The notes under the pieces: model-generated | What the model saw: the letters and a program-made list of their open reading frames with translations, nothing else | Database searches by the model: none | Told to the model about the DNA's origin: nothing | Source: Bradyrhizobium sp. cir1 | GTDB taxonomy: Bacteria; Pseudomonadota; Alphaproteobacteria; Rhizobiales; Xanthobacteraceae | Assembly: GCF_014198245.1 (NCBI RefSeq) | Contig: NZ_JACIHE010000002.1 | Span: 710,275 to 774,274, forward strand | DNA: 64,000 bases | Reading direction: 5' to 3' | Part shown: piece after piece, positions 17,767 to 27,429 of the stretch | How the letters are laid out: each line of letters begins with the position of its first letter | Position numbering within the stretch: the stretch's first letter is position 1 | Program-made: the position numbers and the translations under genes

Positions 17767-18645
17767 TCAGACAAGTCCCTTGCCGGCGTCCGAGCCCTTG
17801 GCCGCCTGCCGCTTGTTGAGCACGTGGATGGTGCCGAGTGCAAGCGTGATCACCGTGAACGAGACGGCCGAGATCACGGTGCCGAGCGCATAGATATCGG
17901 GGTTGGTCACGGTGGTGGTGAGGCCCTGGAGATCCAGCGGCAATGTGTTCACCGCGCCGATCGCCTGGCTGGAGCGCGCGAGTTCGTCCCAGGACAGCGT
18001 GAAGCCGAACAGGCCGATACCGATCACCGAGGGCAGGATGATCGGCAGTACGACGTGACGGAAGGTCTGCCACGGCGTCGCGCCGAGATCGCGCGCGGCC
18101 TCCTCGAGACGCGGGTCGAAGCGATTGAAGATCGCGAACATGATGAGCAGCCCGAACGGAAGCGTCCAGGTCAGATGCGCGCCGAGGCCTGAGGTGAGGA
18201 GGCCCATCGAGGTCTCGAAATTCTCGTTCCAATGCGCCTTGATCAGGTCGTCGATGATGCGGAATTCCAGCGAGATGCCGAGCGAGGTGATGATCGAGGG
18301 CACGATGAGGCTCGCGATCGCCGAATAGAACAGGATGCTCTGCGCCTTGAACTTCCTGCGGAAGGCCATGCCGGCGGCGACCGACAGCACGACGGTGACG
18401 ATCATCACGATCACGCCGAGCAGAAGTGAGCGGCGGAAGGCCGCGCCGAGATCGACGATGCCGGTGCCCTGGAACAGTTTTGCGATCCAGAAGGTCGACA
18501 CGCCGTTCATCGGGAAGGTGAGGCCGCCCTGCGGTCCCTGGAACGACAGCACGTAGATCGCGATCATCGGGCCGTAGAGAAACAGCACATAGGCCGCGAA
18601 GAAGATCGCGAGCACGTAGAACGAGCGCGGGCGTCCTTCCTTCAT
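17767..18645 (-). CDS. ABC transporter permease, PotC type
   Basis: A 292-residue inner-membrane permease with six predicted helices. The EAA loop that contacts the ATPase is seen as EEAARDLGATPWQTFRHVVLPIILPSV (about residues 185-210). The N-terminal helix and long periplasmic loop (FPMNGVSTFWIAKLF) match the PotC/PotI group of polyamine-type importers. The gene overlaps closely with its neighbours: its ATG follows the preceding stop by two bases, with AAGGAG upstream. Confidence 0.92.
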   Translation of the reverse strand: MKEGRPRSFYVLAIFFAAYVLFLYGPMIAIYVLSFQGPQGGLTFPMNGVSTFWIAKLFQGTGIVDLGAAFRRSLLLGVIVMIVTVVLSVAAGMAFRRKFKAQSILFYSAIASLIVPSIITSLGISLEFRIIDDLIKAHWNENFETSMGLLTSGLGAHLTWTLPFGLLIMFAIFNRFDPRLEEAARDLGATPWQTFRHVVLPIILPSVIGIGLFGFTLSWDELARSSQAIGAVNTLPLDLQGLTTTVTNPDIYALGTVISAVSFTVITLALGTIHVLNKRQAAKGSDAGKGLV

Positions 18646-18647
18646 GC

Positions 18648-19607
18648 TCAGAGCTCCTTCTTGATGTCGACGATGCGCGACATCATGGTGATGATCAGGA
18701 AGGTGATCGCGAGCAGGATCACTGCGTTCGCGGCGGCGGCCGGGAACTGCAGCGCGTTGACCCGTGTCTCGATGATCTTGCCGGCAGCCGCAATCTGCTG
18801 GCCGCCCATCACGCCGATGGTGATGAAGTCGCCCATCACGATGGTGATGACGAAGATCGAACCGATCACGATGCCGGGCTTGGCGAGCGGAATGATGACG
18901 TTGACGAGGGTCTGGAAACCGGTGGCGCCGGCGTCATAGGCGGCCTCGATCAGCGACTTGTCGATGCGCACCATCGAGTTGAAGATCGGCACCACCATGA
19001 AGAAGGTGAAAAGGTGCACCAGCGCCAGCACCACGGAGAATTCGGAGAACAGCAGCCATTCCAGCGGATGGTTGATCAGACCGGTCTTGACCAGGCCGGA
19101 ATTGACGAGGCCGTTGCGGCCGAGCAGCGGGATCCAGGCGATCATGCGGATCACGTTGGAGGTCCAGAACGGGATCGTGCAGAGCAGCGACAATCCCATC
19201 TGCCAGGTCTTGGACTTGACGTGGAAGGCGAGGAAATAGGCGACCCAGAAGCCGATGAAGAGGGTGATGGCCCAGACCATGAAGCAGAGCTTCAGCGTCA
19301 TCAGATAGGTCTTGCCGATCGTGCAGAGGTCGGGAAGCTGCGCGATGCAGCCTTCGAACGTGTCGGTGTAGCCGCGGCCGGAGAAGGCCGGCAGCAGCTG
19401 GTATTCGTTGTAGTCCCAGAAGGAGACGATGACGACGAACACCAGCGGAATCAGGAAGAAGGCGAGGAACACCAGCATCATCGGCCCGGCCTGGAGCCAG
19501 GAGATGAAGGACGGCGAAAGGCGCGCCGCTTTGCTGCGGCGCGCCGTCTCCGATCCCCGGACGAGGTCCGGGGATGCCTGATGCAGGATGTCCTCTGACG
19601 TGTCCAT
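18648..19607 (-). CDS. ABC transporter permease, PotB type
   Basis: About 319 residues. A cytoplasmic N-terminal arm of 35 residues precedes the first helix (AGPMMLVFLAFFLIPLVFVVIVSFW). The EAA loop is IEAAYDAGATGFQTLVNVIIPLAKPGI (about 225-250). A periplasmic loop carries two Cys (EGCIAQLPDLC). With the PotC-like gene downstream it would form the heterodimeric channel. Its ATG lies four bases after the stop of the binding-protein gene; a TTG directly before it is an alternative start. Confidence 0.92.
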   Translation of the reverse strand: MDTSEDILHQASPDLVRGSETARRSKAARLSPSFISWLQAGPMMLVFLAFFLIPLVFVVIVSFWDYNEYQLLPAFSGRGYTDTFEGCIAQLPDLCTIGKTYLMTLKLCFMVWAITLFIGFWVAYFLAFHVKSKTWQMGLSLLCTIPFWTSNVIRMIAWIPLLGRNGLVNSGLVKTGLINHPLEWLLFSEFSVVLALVHLFTFFMVVPIFNSMVRIDKSLIEAAYDAGATGFQTLVNVIIPLAKPGIVIGSIFVITIVMGDFITIGVMGGQQIAAAGKIIETRVNALQFPAAAANAVILLAITFLIITMMSRIVDIKKEL

Positions 19608-19611
19608 CAAT

Positions 19612-20901
19612 TCAGGCCGCGATGAACTCGTTCCACTTGCGGACCATGTAGTCGTTCTCGTCCATCACGGCGTTCCAGCACGCGACGCCGCCCATGCGGT
19701 CTTCGTAGGAGCCGCCGTCACGCACCGCGCCGGCCTTCTCCAGCAGCGAGCCGTCGGGCGCCTTGATGTCCTTCTCGGCCGGCTTGCCTTCCATCCAGTA
19801 CGCCCACTCGTAGGGCTCCATGTGCGCCTTCGCGGTGGAGAGCACGGCGGAGTAGTAGCCCTGACGGTTGAGATAGGCGCCGGCATAGCCGGACAGGAAC
19901 CAGTTCACGAACTCATAGGCCCATTCGAGCTTGGCACCCGACACGCCCTTGGAGACGCAAAAGCCCGAGGCCCAGGAACGGTAGCCTTCCTTGAGCGGCT
20001 GGAAGGTGCAGGGGATGCCCATCGAGCGCACCTTCGTCACCGCCGGGGACCACATCGACTGAATGACGGTCTCACCCGATGCCATCAGGTTGACGCTCTC
20101 GTTGAAATCCTTCCAGAAGGCGCGGAATTGGCCGGCCTTCTTGGCCTCGGTCATCACCTTCATGGTGAGATCGATCTCTTCCTTGGTCATGTTGCCCTTG
20201 TCGGCATATTTGTACTTGCCGGTGGCTTCCACGACCATGGCGGCATCCATGATGCCGATCGAGGGGATGTTGAGGATCGAGGCCTTGCCCTTGAACTCAG
20301 GGTTGAGCAGCTCGGACCACGAGCTGATCGGCCGCTTGATCAGGTCGGGGCGGATGCCGAGCGTGTCGGCGTTGTAGACGGTCGGGATCAGCGTGACGAA
20401 CTCGGTCGCCGTCTTGGAGAAGGTCTTGGAGTCCTTGCCTTCGAGATAGAGCACCTTCCAGGGCGCGGTGCCCTGGTTGCCGATCTTCTTGCCGCCGGGC
20501 GTCTCGCCCTTGGTGAAGACGGGCGTGATGTTGTCGAATTCCTTGATCTTCTTGGCGTCGAGGGCAAGGATGTTGCCCGACGGCACCAGCTTCTTCAGCG
20601 AGAAATATTCGGTATCCAGCACGTCGAAGGAGTTCGGCTGGGTCATCACGCGCTTGGTGACGTCGTCGGTGGTCGCGGTGATGTATTCGATCTTGATGCC
20701 GGTGTCCTTCAGGCACTGCTTGGAGATGTCGTCGCCCTCGTTCACGGCGGTGCCGAGATAGCGCAGCACCTTCGCATCGGCCGACTTCACATAGGGAAAG
20801 CCGGTGATGGCGCCGGAGCCGGCGGCAAGGCCGGCGAGACCCGCAGTGCCCTTGAGCAGCGTGCGGCGGCTGACGCCTTTTGTCCCAGTAGTCTCGGTCA
20901 T
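19612..20901 (-). CDS. Extracellular solute-binding protein, PotD-like, Tat-exported
   Basis: A 429-residue periplasmic binding protein. The N-terminus holds a twin-arginine signal (SRRTLLKGTAGLAGLAAG), and the mature part begins KVLRYLGTAVNEGDDIS. The overall pattern follows the family-1 extracellular solute-binding fold used by polyamine and related cation importers. The ligand is unknown: the usual polyamine-binding acidic residues cannot be checked by eye. AGAGGAG lies eight bases before the ATG at 20901, which is better than an ATG eight codons upstream. It belongs to the operon 21930-17015. Confidence 0.92.
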   Translation of the reverse strand: MTETTGTKGVSRRTLLKGTAGLAGLAAGSGAITGFPYVKSADAKVLRYLGTAVNEGDDISKQCLKDTGIKIEYITATTDDVTKRVMTQPNSFDVLDTEYFSLKKLVPSGNILALDAKKIKEFDNITPVFTKGETPGGKKIGNQGTAPWKVLYLEGKDSKTFSKTATEFVTLIPTVYNADTLGIRPDLIKRPISSWSELLNPEFKGKASILNIPSIGIMDAAMVVEATGKYKYADKGNMTKEEIDLTMKVMTEAKKAGQFRAFWKDFNESVNLMASGETVIQSMWSPAVTKVRSMGIPCTFQPLKEGYRSWASGFCVSKGVSGAKLEWAYEFVNWFLSGYAGAYLNRQGYYSAVLSTAKAHMEPYEWAYWMEGKPAEKDIKAPDGSLLEKAGAVRDGGSYEDRMGGVACWNAVMDENDYMVRKWNEFIAA

Positions 20902-20943
20902 ATCAGTCACTCCTCTGTTGCGCATTCCAGTGATCGATCGGCG

Positions 20944-21930
<987 letters not shown>

Positions 21931-22103
21931 GGCGTGTCCGAGGAGGGGCGATGCGTCCCGCCTCTCTCCGCAAGGTCCGTGCCAACAGCCATCGGTCGGC
22001 AAAATCCCAAAACTGTGCAGCGGAGTCAGATCGTTAGATCGAATCCGACGTATCCGGGCTGCCCGTCGCGCGCGCAGTCATCTGCACACAAAACGGGCGA
22101 AGA

Positions 22104-22134
22104 TTGTATAAAGTTTCGCCTGTGATTGGATACA
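22104..22134. promoter_or_regulatory. Candidate GntR operator between the regulator and the ABC operon
   Basis: TTGTATA (22104-22110) and GGATACA (22128-22134) contain inverted TGTAT/ATACA half-sites 20 bases apart. FCD-type GntR proteins often bind TGTATACA-like palindromes, and the site lies in the divergent gap of the regulator and its probable target operon. The spacing is longer than usual, so this is tentative. Confidence 0.3.
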
Positions 22135-22201
22135 GCTCGTCGACTAACATTCGAGGCCGAACGTTCGCCGATCGAGCCTCACACCCAACACCTCTAAGCA
22201 A

Positions 22202-22909
22202 ATGGCCGCCAAGACCCGCCAAAAACCCGATGCGCCAGACGCGAGCGACCGCGTCAGCCGTATCAGGGAGGGGGTGACAGCAGCCATCCTCGAACATCGT
22301 CTGCTGCCGGGGACGAAGCTAGGCGAGGACGAGATCGGCGAGATCTATGGTGCGAGCCGCACGCTGGTGCGCACCGCGCTGCAGCAGCTCGCGCATGAGG
22401 GCATCGTCAACATCGAGAAGAACCGCGGCGCCTTCGTCGCGCGCCCGACGCCTGCGGATGCCCGCGAAGTGTTCGAGGCGCGCCGCCTGATCGAGCCCAC
22501 CATCGTGGACCATGCGATCGATTCGGTGTCGCCGGCCTGGCTCGATCGCCTCGGCCAGCATCTTGCCGAGGAGCGCGAAGCGGAATTGCGCGGCGACGCG
22601 CGCGCCTCGGTTCGCCTCTCCGGCGAGTTTCATCGGCTCGTCGCCGAGATGAGCGGCCACAGCATCTATCTCGGTTTCCTCAAGGAGCTGATCGCGCGCT
22701 CCTCGCTCATCATCCTGCTCTACCGCCGCCACGACACGCCGGCCTGCGGCACGGATCATCACGCCGGCATTGTCGCTGCGATCCGCAAGCGCGACAAGCA
22801 GGCCGCGCGTGCGCAGATGCTGTCGCATCTGCGTGAGATCGAAGCCGAGCTGTTCCTGAAGGATCCCGCCGCCGACGAGCTGCGGCTGGCGGACGTGCTG
22901 GGCGCCTGA
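22202..22909 (+). CDS. GntR family transcriptional regulator, FCD type
   Basis: A 235-residue regulator. The winged-helix domain covers residues 15-78, with the recognition region YGASRTLVRTALQQLAHEG and the wing NIEKNRGAFVARP. The FCD ligand-binding domain follows (about 85-215) with Asp/His metal-site candidates (EFHRLV, DHHAGIVAA). FCD regulators sense small carboxylates or amino-acid-like ligands and usually repress adjacent transport or catabolic genes. It is divergent from the ABC importer and racemase operon, its likely target. The start ATG at 22202 begins MAAKTRQK. Its last 44 bases are repeated at 23475-23518. Confidence 0.92.
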   Translation: MAAKTRQKPDAPDASDRVSRIREGVTAAILEHRLLPGTKLGEDEIGEIYGASRTLVRTALQQLAHEGIVNIEKNRGAFVARPTPADAREVFEARRLIEPTIVDHAIDSVSPAWLDRLGQHLAEEREAELRGDARASVRLSGEFHRLVAEMSGHSIYLGFLKELIARSSLIILLYRRHDTPACGTDHHAGIVAAIRKRDKQAARAQMLSHLREIEAELFLKDPAADELRLADVLGA

Positions 22910-22949
22910 CGTTACCGACAGACGTTTCGGCCGGAGCTGCGGGACCACA

Positions 22950-23177
22950 TCAGTGGCCGAGCTCGCGTTCTGCTGCGAGCTGCCCGTCCGGTGTGATCTC
23001 GTAATCGCCGTTTCGCTTTGTCATCCATCCTGATCTGACCATCTCTCGTGCAAGCTGCACCGAGCAGATCGGATGACTGCCTCCCGGGTAATACAGCCTG
23101 TCGTTTCGAACGAGCAAGTGCCCGTACAATCGGGCCTGACGCAATGCTCTGCGCATGCCGGGGGATGGATCTTTCAT
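22950..23177 (-). CDS. Small conserved hypothetical protein
   Basis: A 75-residue protein (MRRALRQARLYGHLLVRNDRL, then YYPGGSHPICSVQLAREM and DYEITPDGQLAAE). The pattern of a short helix, a Gly-containing turn and a wing-like YEITPDG end resembles a degenerate winged-helix or an adaptor, but I cannot place it. Similar short proteins occur in Bradyrhizobium to my recollection. It lies convergent with the GntR gene, inside the segment bounded by the 44-base direct repeat. Confidence 0.6.
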   Translation of the reverse strand: MKDPSPGMRRALRQARLYGHLLVRNDRLYYPGGSHPICSVQLAREMVRSGWMTKRNGDYEITPDGQLAAERELGH

Positions 23178-23304
23178 GCCGGTTCAAGCCTGAGCGCGAC
23201 GAAGGTTCCTAATGAATGCGGCGGCCCTCAATGGCGTATTTGTTCGGCGGCGCACATAGGACCGTCATTCTGCTGCATCGTTTGTTGGTTCGAGGAGCTA
23301 CGCC

Positions 23305-23433
23305 ATGAACGTAAGGGACGAGCACACACGGTCGCTCTGGATGGACGTATCCGTCGCCGACGCTCCGGCGCTGTCGCGTACGGTCGGCACGGACGTCGCC
23401 GATTGGCCGACTCATGTTCAAGCCGCAGAGTGA
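23305..23433 (+). pseudogene. 42-codon ORF resembling the N-terminus of an FAD oxidoreductase
   Basis: The frame starts with GAGGAGC before the ATG and encodes MNVRDEHTRSLWMDVSV and DAPAL, ending at TGA 23431-23433. The beginning resembles the first residues of a family of FAD-dependent oxidoreductases, as I recall it, in which a Rossmann motif should follow within 20 residues; here the frame stops instead. It may be a truncated relic or an unrelated tiny protein. Confidence 0.4.
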
Positions 23434-23474
23434 GCGGCAATCCCCAAAATGTTGCGGTGAGACTTCAAGGAGCT

Positions 23475-23518
23475 CCGCCGCCGACGAGCTGCGGCTCGCG
23501 GACGTGCTGAGCGCCTGA
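23475..23518 (+). repeat. 44-base direct repeat of the GntR gene 3' end
   Basis: Bases 23475-23518 match 22866-22909 at 42 of 44 positions, including the stop codon. The two copies are 609 bases apart in the same orientation and bound the segment 22910-23474. Confidence 0.93.
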
Positions 23519-23735
23519 GCGCAGCGCAGCCTGACCTCACACGCGATCTCTTTGGTTCATTTGCTTTGATTCAATTGCCGTCGGACAAGCCGAGTCCTTG
23601 TCAGCAGATGGCAGAGCTGCATATGGCCGCCATGGTTGTAAGTTGACGGGAGCTAAACGTCGGCGTCAACTGCGGCCAGACGTTCCATGCCTGCCATCAC
23701 CCCTCGCGTAGCCTGAACGTGTATGGAAGGCTGAT

Positions 23736-25091
23736 ATGTCGAGTTTGAGGATGTCGGCCAAAGTCTTCGCGGTCGCTGCATTGCTTGGCGGCATTGCAAT
23801 GGTGCTCGCAAGCCTGTCATCCGCGCGGGCCCAGGAGGCCGCGGTCCTGTTCCGCAATGTCCGGATCTTCGACGGCAAGGGCAGCGCGCTGTCGGCACCA
23901 TCCAGCGTCCTCGTCAGGAACGGCGTCATCGAGAAGATTGCGACGGCAGACGCGACGGCCACCGCTGAGGTCATCGACGGCGGCGGACGCGTGCTGATGC
24001 CGGGGCTGATCGATGCGCATTGGCACGCGATGCTGGTGCGGCCGACCCCGATGGCCGTGCTCGCGGGCGATATCGGCTACAACAACCTGCTGGCCGCCAG
24101 CGAAGCAACGGCGACGCTGATGCGCGGCTTCACCACCGTGCGCGACATGGGCGGGCCGAGCTTCGGCCTCAAGCAGGCCATCGACGAGGATCTCGTCGCG
24201 GGTCCCCGCATCTATCCATCCGGCGCCATGATCACCATCACCAGCGGTCACGGCGACTTCCGCCAGCTGTCCGATCTGCCGCGCACGATCGGCGGCATGC
24301 TGAGCCGCATGGAGCGGATCGGCGGCAGCATGGTCGCGGACAGTCCCGACGAGGTGCGCGTGCGCGCGCGCGAGCAGCTGATGCAGGGCGCTTCGCAGGT
24401 GAAGCTCACCGCGGGCGGCGGCGTTGCATCGCCCTTCAGCCCGCTCGACGTCTCCACTTTCACCGAGCCCGAGCTGCGCGCGGCCGTCGAGGCCGCCGAC
24501 AATTGGGGGACTTACGTTGCCACGCACGCCTACACGCCGGTCGCGATCCAGCGTTCGATCGCGGCCGGCGTGCGCTGCATCGAGCACGGTCACCTCATGG
24601 ACGAGGCGAGCGCGAAGCTGATCGCAGAGAAAGGCATCTGGCTCAGCACGCAGCCGTTCCTCGATCTGTCCGGTGCCGCTGCGCTCGGACCCGCGGAGCA
24701 GGAGAAGATGCGGCAGGTGGTTGCCGGCACGGATCGTGTCTACGCGCTGGCGAAGAAGTACCGCATCAAGACCGCGTTCGGCACCGACGTCCTGTTCTCG
24801 AAGGCGCTGGCGGACAAGCAAGGTTCGATGCTGGCCGCGCTGACGCGCTGGTACACGCCGGCCGAAGCGCTGGCCATGGCAACGTCCGCGAACGCCGAGC
24901 TGCTGAGCCTGTCGGGCCTGCGCAATCCCTATCCCGGCAAGCTCGGCGTGGTGGAGGAGGGCGCGCTGGCCGATCTCCTGCTCGTCGACGGCAATCCGCT
25001 CGACAACATTGCCCTCATCGAAGATCCCGCGAAGAATTTCGTCGTGATCATGAAGGGCGGCAAGATCTACAGGAATAGTCTCGCGCACTGA
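23736..25091 (+). CDS. Exported amidohydrolase family protein
   Basis: A 451-residue metal-dependent hydrolase of the imidazolonepropionase-like/prolidase group. After a signal peptide (about residues 1-32, ending ARAQE), the metal ligands are visible: HWH in GLIDAHWHAML, Lys in VKLTAGGG (probable carboxylated Lys), His in VATHAYTP, His in CIEHGHL, and Asp in AFGTDV. Such enzymes hydrolyse dipeptides, cyclic amides or similar bonds; the signal suggests periplasmic action. A start ATG at 23736 fits. It is followed on the other strand by a short hypothetical gene. Confidence 0.93.
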   Translation: MSSLRMSAKVFAVAALLGGIAMVLASLSSARAQEAAVLFRNVRIFDGKGSALSAPSSVLVRNGVIEKIATADATATAEVIDGGGRVLMPGLIDAHWHAMLVRPTPMAVLAGDIGYNNLLAASEATATLMRGFTTVRDMGGPSFGLKQAIDEDLVAGPRIYPSGAMITITSGHGDFRQLSDLPRTIGGMLSRMERIGGSMVADSPDEVRVRAREQLMQGASQVKLTAGGGVASPFSPLDVSTFTEPELRAAVEAADNWGTYVATHAYTPVAIQRSIAAGVRCIEHGHLMDEASAKLIAEKGIWLSTQPFLDLSGAAALGPAEQEKMRQVVAGTDRVYALAKKYRIKTAFGTDVLFSKALADKQGSMLAALTRWYTPAEALAMATSANAELLSLSGLRNPYPGKLGVVEEGALADLLLVDGNPLDNIALIEDPAKNFVVIMKGGKIYRNSLAH

Positions 25092-25131
25092 CGCGCATCG
25101 CCCGGTACGACCTGGCGAAACTGGAACGCTT

Positions 25132-25305
25132 CTAGCTCCGATCGTCGGGAACCAGCCTCTTGCGCGGCGAACCCTTTGCAACTTCCGGGACCGCGGGAGG
25201 CTGCGTGGGGCTTGTCACAACAGGGCTTGTCACAATTTCGGGGCCGTCATCGGCGGCGTGACTTCTAAGCGTCTCCAGAACCAGAAAGAATTTCTCGGCT
25301 AGCAT
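25132..25305 (-). CDS. 57-residue conserved small protein
   Basis: The product starts MLAEKFFLVLETLRSH, an amphipathic segment, followed by a Thr/Ser/Pro-rich middle (TSPVVTSPTQPPAVPEV) and a basic end (KGSPRKRLVPDDRS). Short proteins with this start occur repeatedly in Bradyrhizobium to my recollection. The gene contains a 15-base direct repeat (two GGGCTTGTCACAA copies at 25208 and 25223) that duplicates VTSP. The function is unknown; the gene call rests on the conserved-looking N-terminus and codon use. Confidence 0.65.
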   Translation of the reverse strand: MLAEKFFLVLETLRSHAADDGPEIVTSPVVTSPTQPPAVPEVAKGSPRKRLVPDDRS

Positions 25306-25515
25306 GAGTCAATCTCGCTGACGCGTTCATCTCGCTTTCGAGAACGGCGAGATTCGCTATTCAATTCGATCACTTACTACGCGTCGCGGCAATTTAATTC
25401 GTCGCGCTCAGCGAATTATGACAATCCTCGTCAATATCTGCCGTGCGGCATGTGCATGTGGATCATGATGCGCCGCGACGTAACGTGACTATTCCTCGCG
25501 AGCCGCACCGGTTAT

Positions 25516-27309
25516 ATGCTGGCGCTCTGTCATAGAACTGTCATGTCACCGGAAATGTTAAAATCAGACGCTACGCCGGCTCGCAAAACCATGAGTGTGC
25601 CGGACGGGAATCCTGTCCCAAAGGACGGTAAGCGAACGCAAGTCATCGCCGGCTTCCTCAGGCAGCGTGACGCATCCGAGTCCGGCGCGGAACCTGCGAT
25701 TGTCGAGGGCGCTGTGATTGATCAGGCGCCATTGCAAGACGCGGCGCCTGCACCGGAGCCGAGCACCACCGCGCGTCCGGCCGGCGAAATCGAGCTCAAG
25801 CTTCTCGTCGATGCCGATCGCATGGCGCCTCTCAGCGCTGCGCCGGTCATCGCGGCGAACGCACGCAACAAGGGCACGCGAAAACGTCTCAAGTCCGTCT
25901 ATTACGACACGCCCGAGCGGGCACTTCGTCGCGCCGGCCTGAGCTTGCGCGTACGCCAGAGCGGCACGCGCTTCGTCCAGACGGTGAAGACCGATGCAGC
26001 GGACGATCCACTGCGCCGCGGCGAATGGGAGGCGAGCGTGGCCTCGCTTGCGCCCGATCCCGCTCTGGCGATGCCATTCATTCCGGAGAAGCTTCGCGAG
26101 CAGCTCGAAACGCAGCCGCTGGAAGCCGTCTTCACGGCCGATGTCCATCGGCACACGCGCATCGTCGAGCTGCCGTCCGGCACGGTCGAGGTCGCCTTCG
26201 ACCGGGGCGAACTGACGGCCGGCGACCGGTCGCTGCCCGTGAGCGAGATCGAGCTGGAGCTCAAGTGCGGCAGCGCGAGCACGATCTACGAGATCGCGCT
26301 GCGCCTTGCGGAGCACGGAGCAGTGAAGCCGTCGATCCGCAGCAAGTCCGCGCGCGGCTTCGATCTTGCCGCCGACAAGGCGCCGTCCGCGTGCCGGCCG
26401 GGCAAGCTTCGGCTCGATCCGTCGGTGACACTCGACGAAGCCTTCGCGACGATCCTGCGCTCCTGCTTCCTCCATCTGCTTCAATCGCTCCCGGCGGCCG
26501 AGGACGGCCGGAATCCGGAAGGCGTGCATCAGCTGCGCGTTTCGCTGCGCCGGCTGCGCTCGGCGCTCGACCTGATGCGATCGGTTGGCGCGCTCAGCAA
26601 CCTCGATGCGCTGCGGTCGGAAGCCAAATGGCTGGCGCAGGACCTGTCCGCCGCGCGCGACTGGGACGTGTTCCGGCTCGACACCTTGCCGGCGATCGCC
26701 AGAGCCTGTCCTTCGGTCGCGGGCTTCGATGCGCTGGGGCGGGTCGCGGCGCAGCGTCAGTCGGAGGCCTATCGCAAGGCTCATGATGCGCTCGATGATC
26801 GCCGCTGCGCCGTCTTCCTGATCAGTCTCGGCGGCTGGATCGAGACGCGCGGCTGGCGCAACGACGTCGCGCCGGAAGATCTCGGTGGGCTCGCCGAGCC
26901 CGCGGTCAACTTCGCGCAGCGTGTCCTGTCGGAGCAGTATGCCAAGGTGCTCAAGCGCGGCCGCCGCTTCAAGTCGCTCACGGTCGACGAGGTGCACCGG
27001 GTGCGGCTCGCGGCCAAGCGGCTGCGCTATCTCGGCGAGTTCCTGCTGCCGCTGTTTGACGATCGCAAGTCCGTGCGAAAATTCGCCCGCAGGCTCGCCG
27101 GCTTGCAGGAGGAGCTCGGCGCTTTCAACGACATGGCGGTGACGGCCTCATTGCTCGACGGGCTCGGCGCCGAAGATCGCGACAGCACCATTGCGGCGGC
27201 CGCGATCGCCGGCTGGCAGGCGCGTGCATCGATCGGCGCGCAGCAGACCTTGCAGGACAGCTGGCGGGACTTCACCGCCGCGCGCGTGCCCTGGTCGTCG
27301 GAGGGCTGA
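25516..27309 (+). CDS. CYTH-CHAD domain protein
   Basis: About 597 residues. The CYTH (triphosphate tunnel metalloenzyme) domain starts at about residue 90 with the hallmark EIELKL, followed by YYDTPERALRRAGLSLRVR and EIELELKCG. The CHAD domain (about 310-590) has the conserved-His helices GVHQLRVSLRRLRSAL and VHRVRLAAKRLRYLGEF. CYTH domains hydrolyse triphosphates (inorganic, thiamine or nucleotide), and CHAD domains bind polyphosphate and target proteins to polyphosphate granules. The N-terminal 90 residues look disordered. The exact start is uncertain: in-frame ATGs lie at 25516, 25543, 25555 and 25591. Confidence 0.92.
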   Translation: MLALCHRTVMSPEMLKSDATPARKTMSVPDGNPVPKDGKRTQVIAGFLRQRDASESGAEPAIVEGAVIDQAPLQDAAPAPEPSTTARPAGEIELKLLVDADRMAPLSAAPVIAANARNKGTRKRLKSVYYDTPERALRRAGLSLRVRQSGTRFVQTVKTDAADDPLRRGEWEASVASLAPDPALAMPFIPEKLREQLETQPLEAVFTADVHRHTRIVELPSGTVEVAFDRGELTAGDRSLPVSEIELELKCGSASTIYEIALRLAEHGAVKPSIRSKSARGFDLAADKAPSACRPGKLRLDPSVTLDEAFATILRSCFLHLLQSLPAAEDGRNPEGVHQLRVSLRRLRSALDLMRSVGALSNLDALRSEAKWLAQDLSAARDWDVFRLDTLPAIARACPSVAGFDALGRVAAQRQSEAYRKAHDALDDRRCAVFLISLGGWIETRGWRNDVAPEDLGGLAEPAVNFAQRVLSEQYAKVLKRGRRFKSLTVDEVHRVRLAAKRLRYLGEFLLPLFDDRKSVRKFARRLAGLQEELGAFNDMAVTASLLDGLGAEDRDSTIAAAAIAGWQARASIGAQQTLQDSWRDFTAARVPWSSEG

Positions 27310-27332
27310 TCGCGTATCCGCCAAGAAAAGTT

Positions 27333-27362
27333 GCGGCCAGCCATTGGGGGATGGCTGGCCGC
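27333..27362 (+). terminator. Stem-loop after the CYTH-CHAD gene
   Basis: A perfect 11-base stem (GCGGCCAGCCA / TGGCTGGCCGC) with an 8-base G-rich loop lies 23 bases after the stop codon. It lacks a T-run, so it may act as an RNA 3' end or processing site. Confidence 0.6.
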
Positions 27363-27376
27363 GCGCGAACCGGTCT

Positions 27377-27395
27377 GGGACGGGGAGGGGTGGGG
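27377..27395 (+). other. Canonical G-quadruplex motif
   Basis: GGG-AC-GGGG-A-GGGG-T-GGGG gives four G-tracts with loops of 1-2 bases, which folds readily in DNA and RNA. A 17-base core (27381-27397) is identical to 41214-41230. Confidence 0.85.
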
Positions 27396-27429
27396 ATGTG
27401 ACCGGGTCGCGTAACCTGTTGTCTCGTTC

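Noticed and set aside
17747..18232. Extension of the racemase frame to a start at 18232
   Set aside because: The extra 160 codons are antisense-like shadow of the PotC-type permease gene; the racemase domain begins at 17746.
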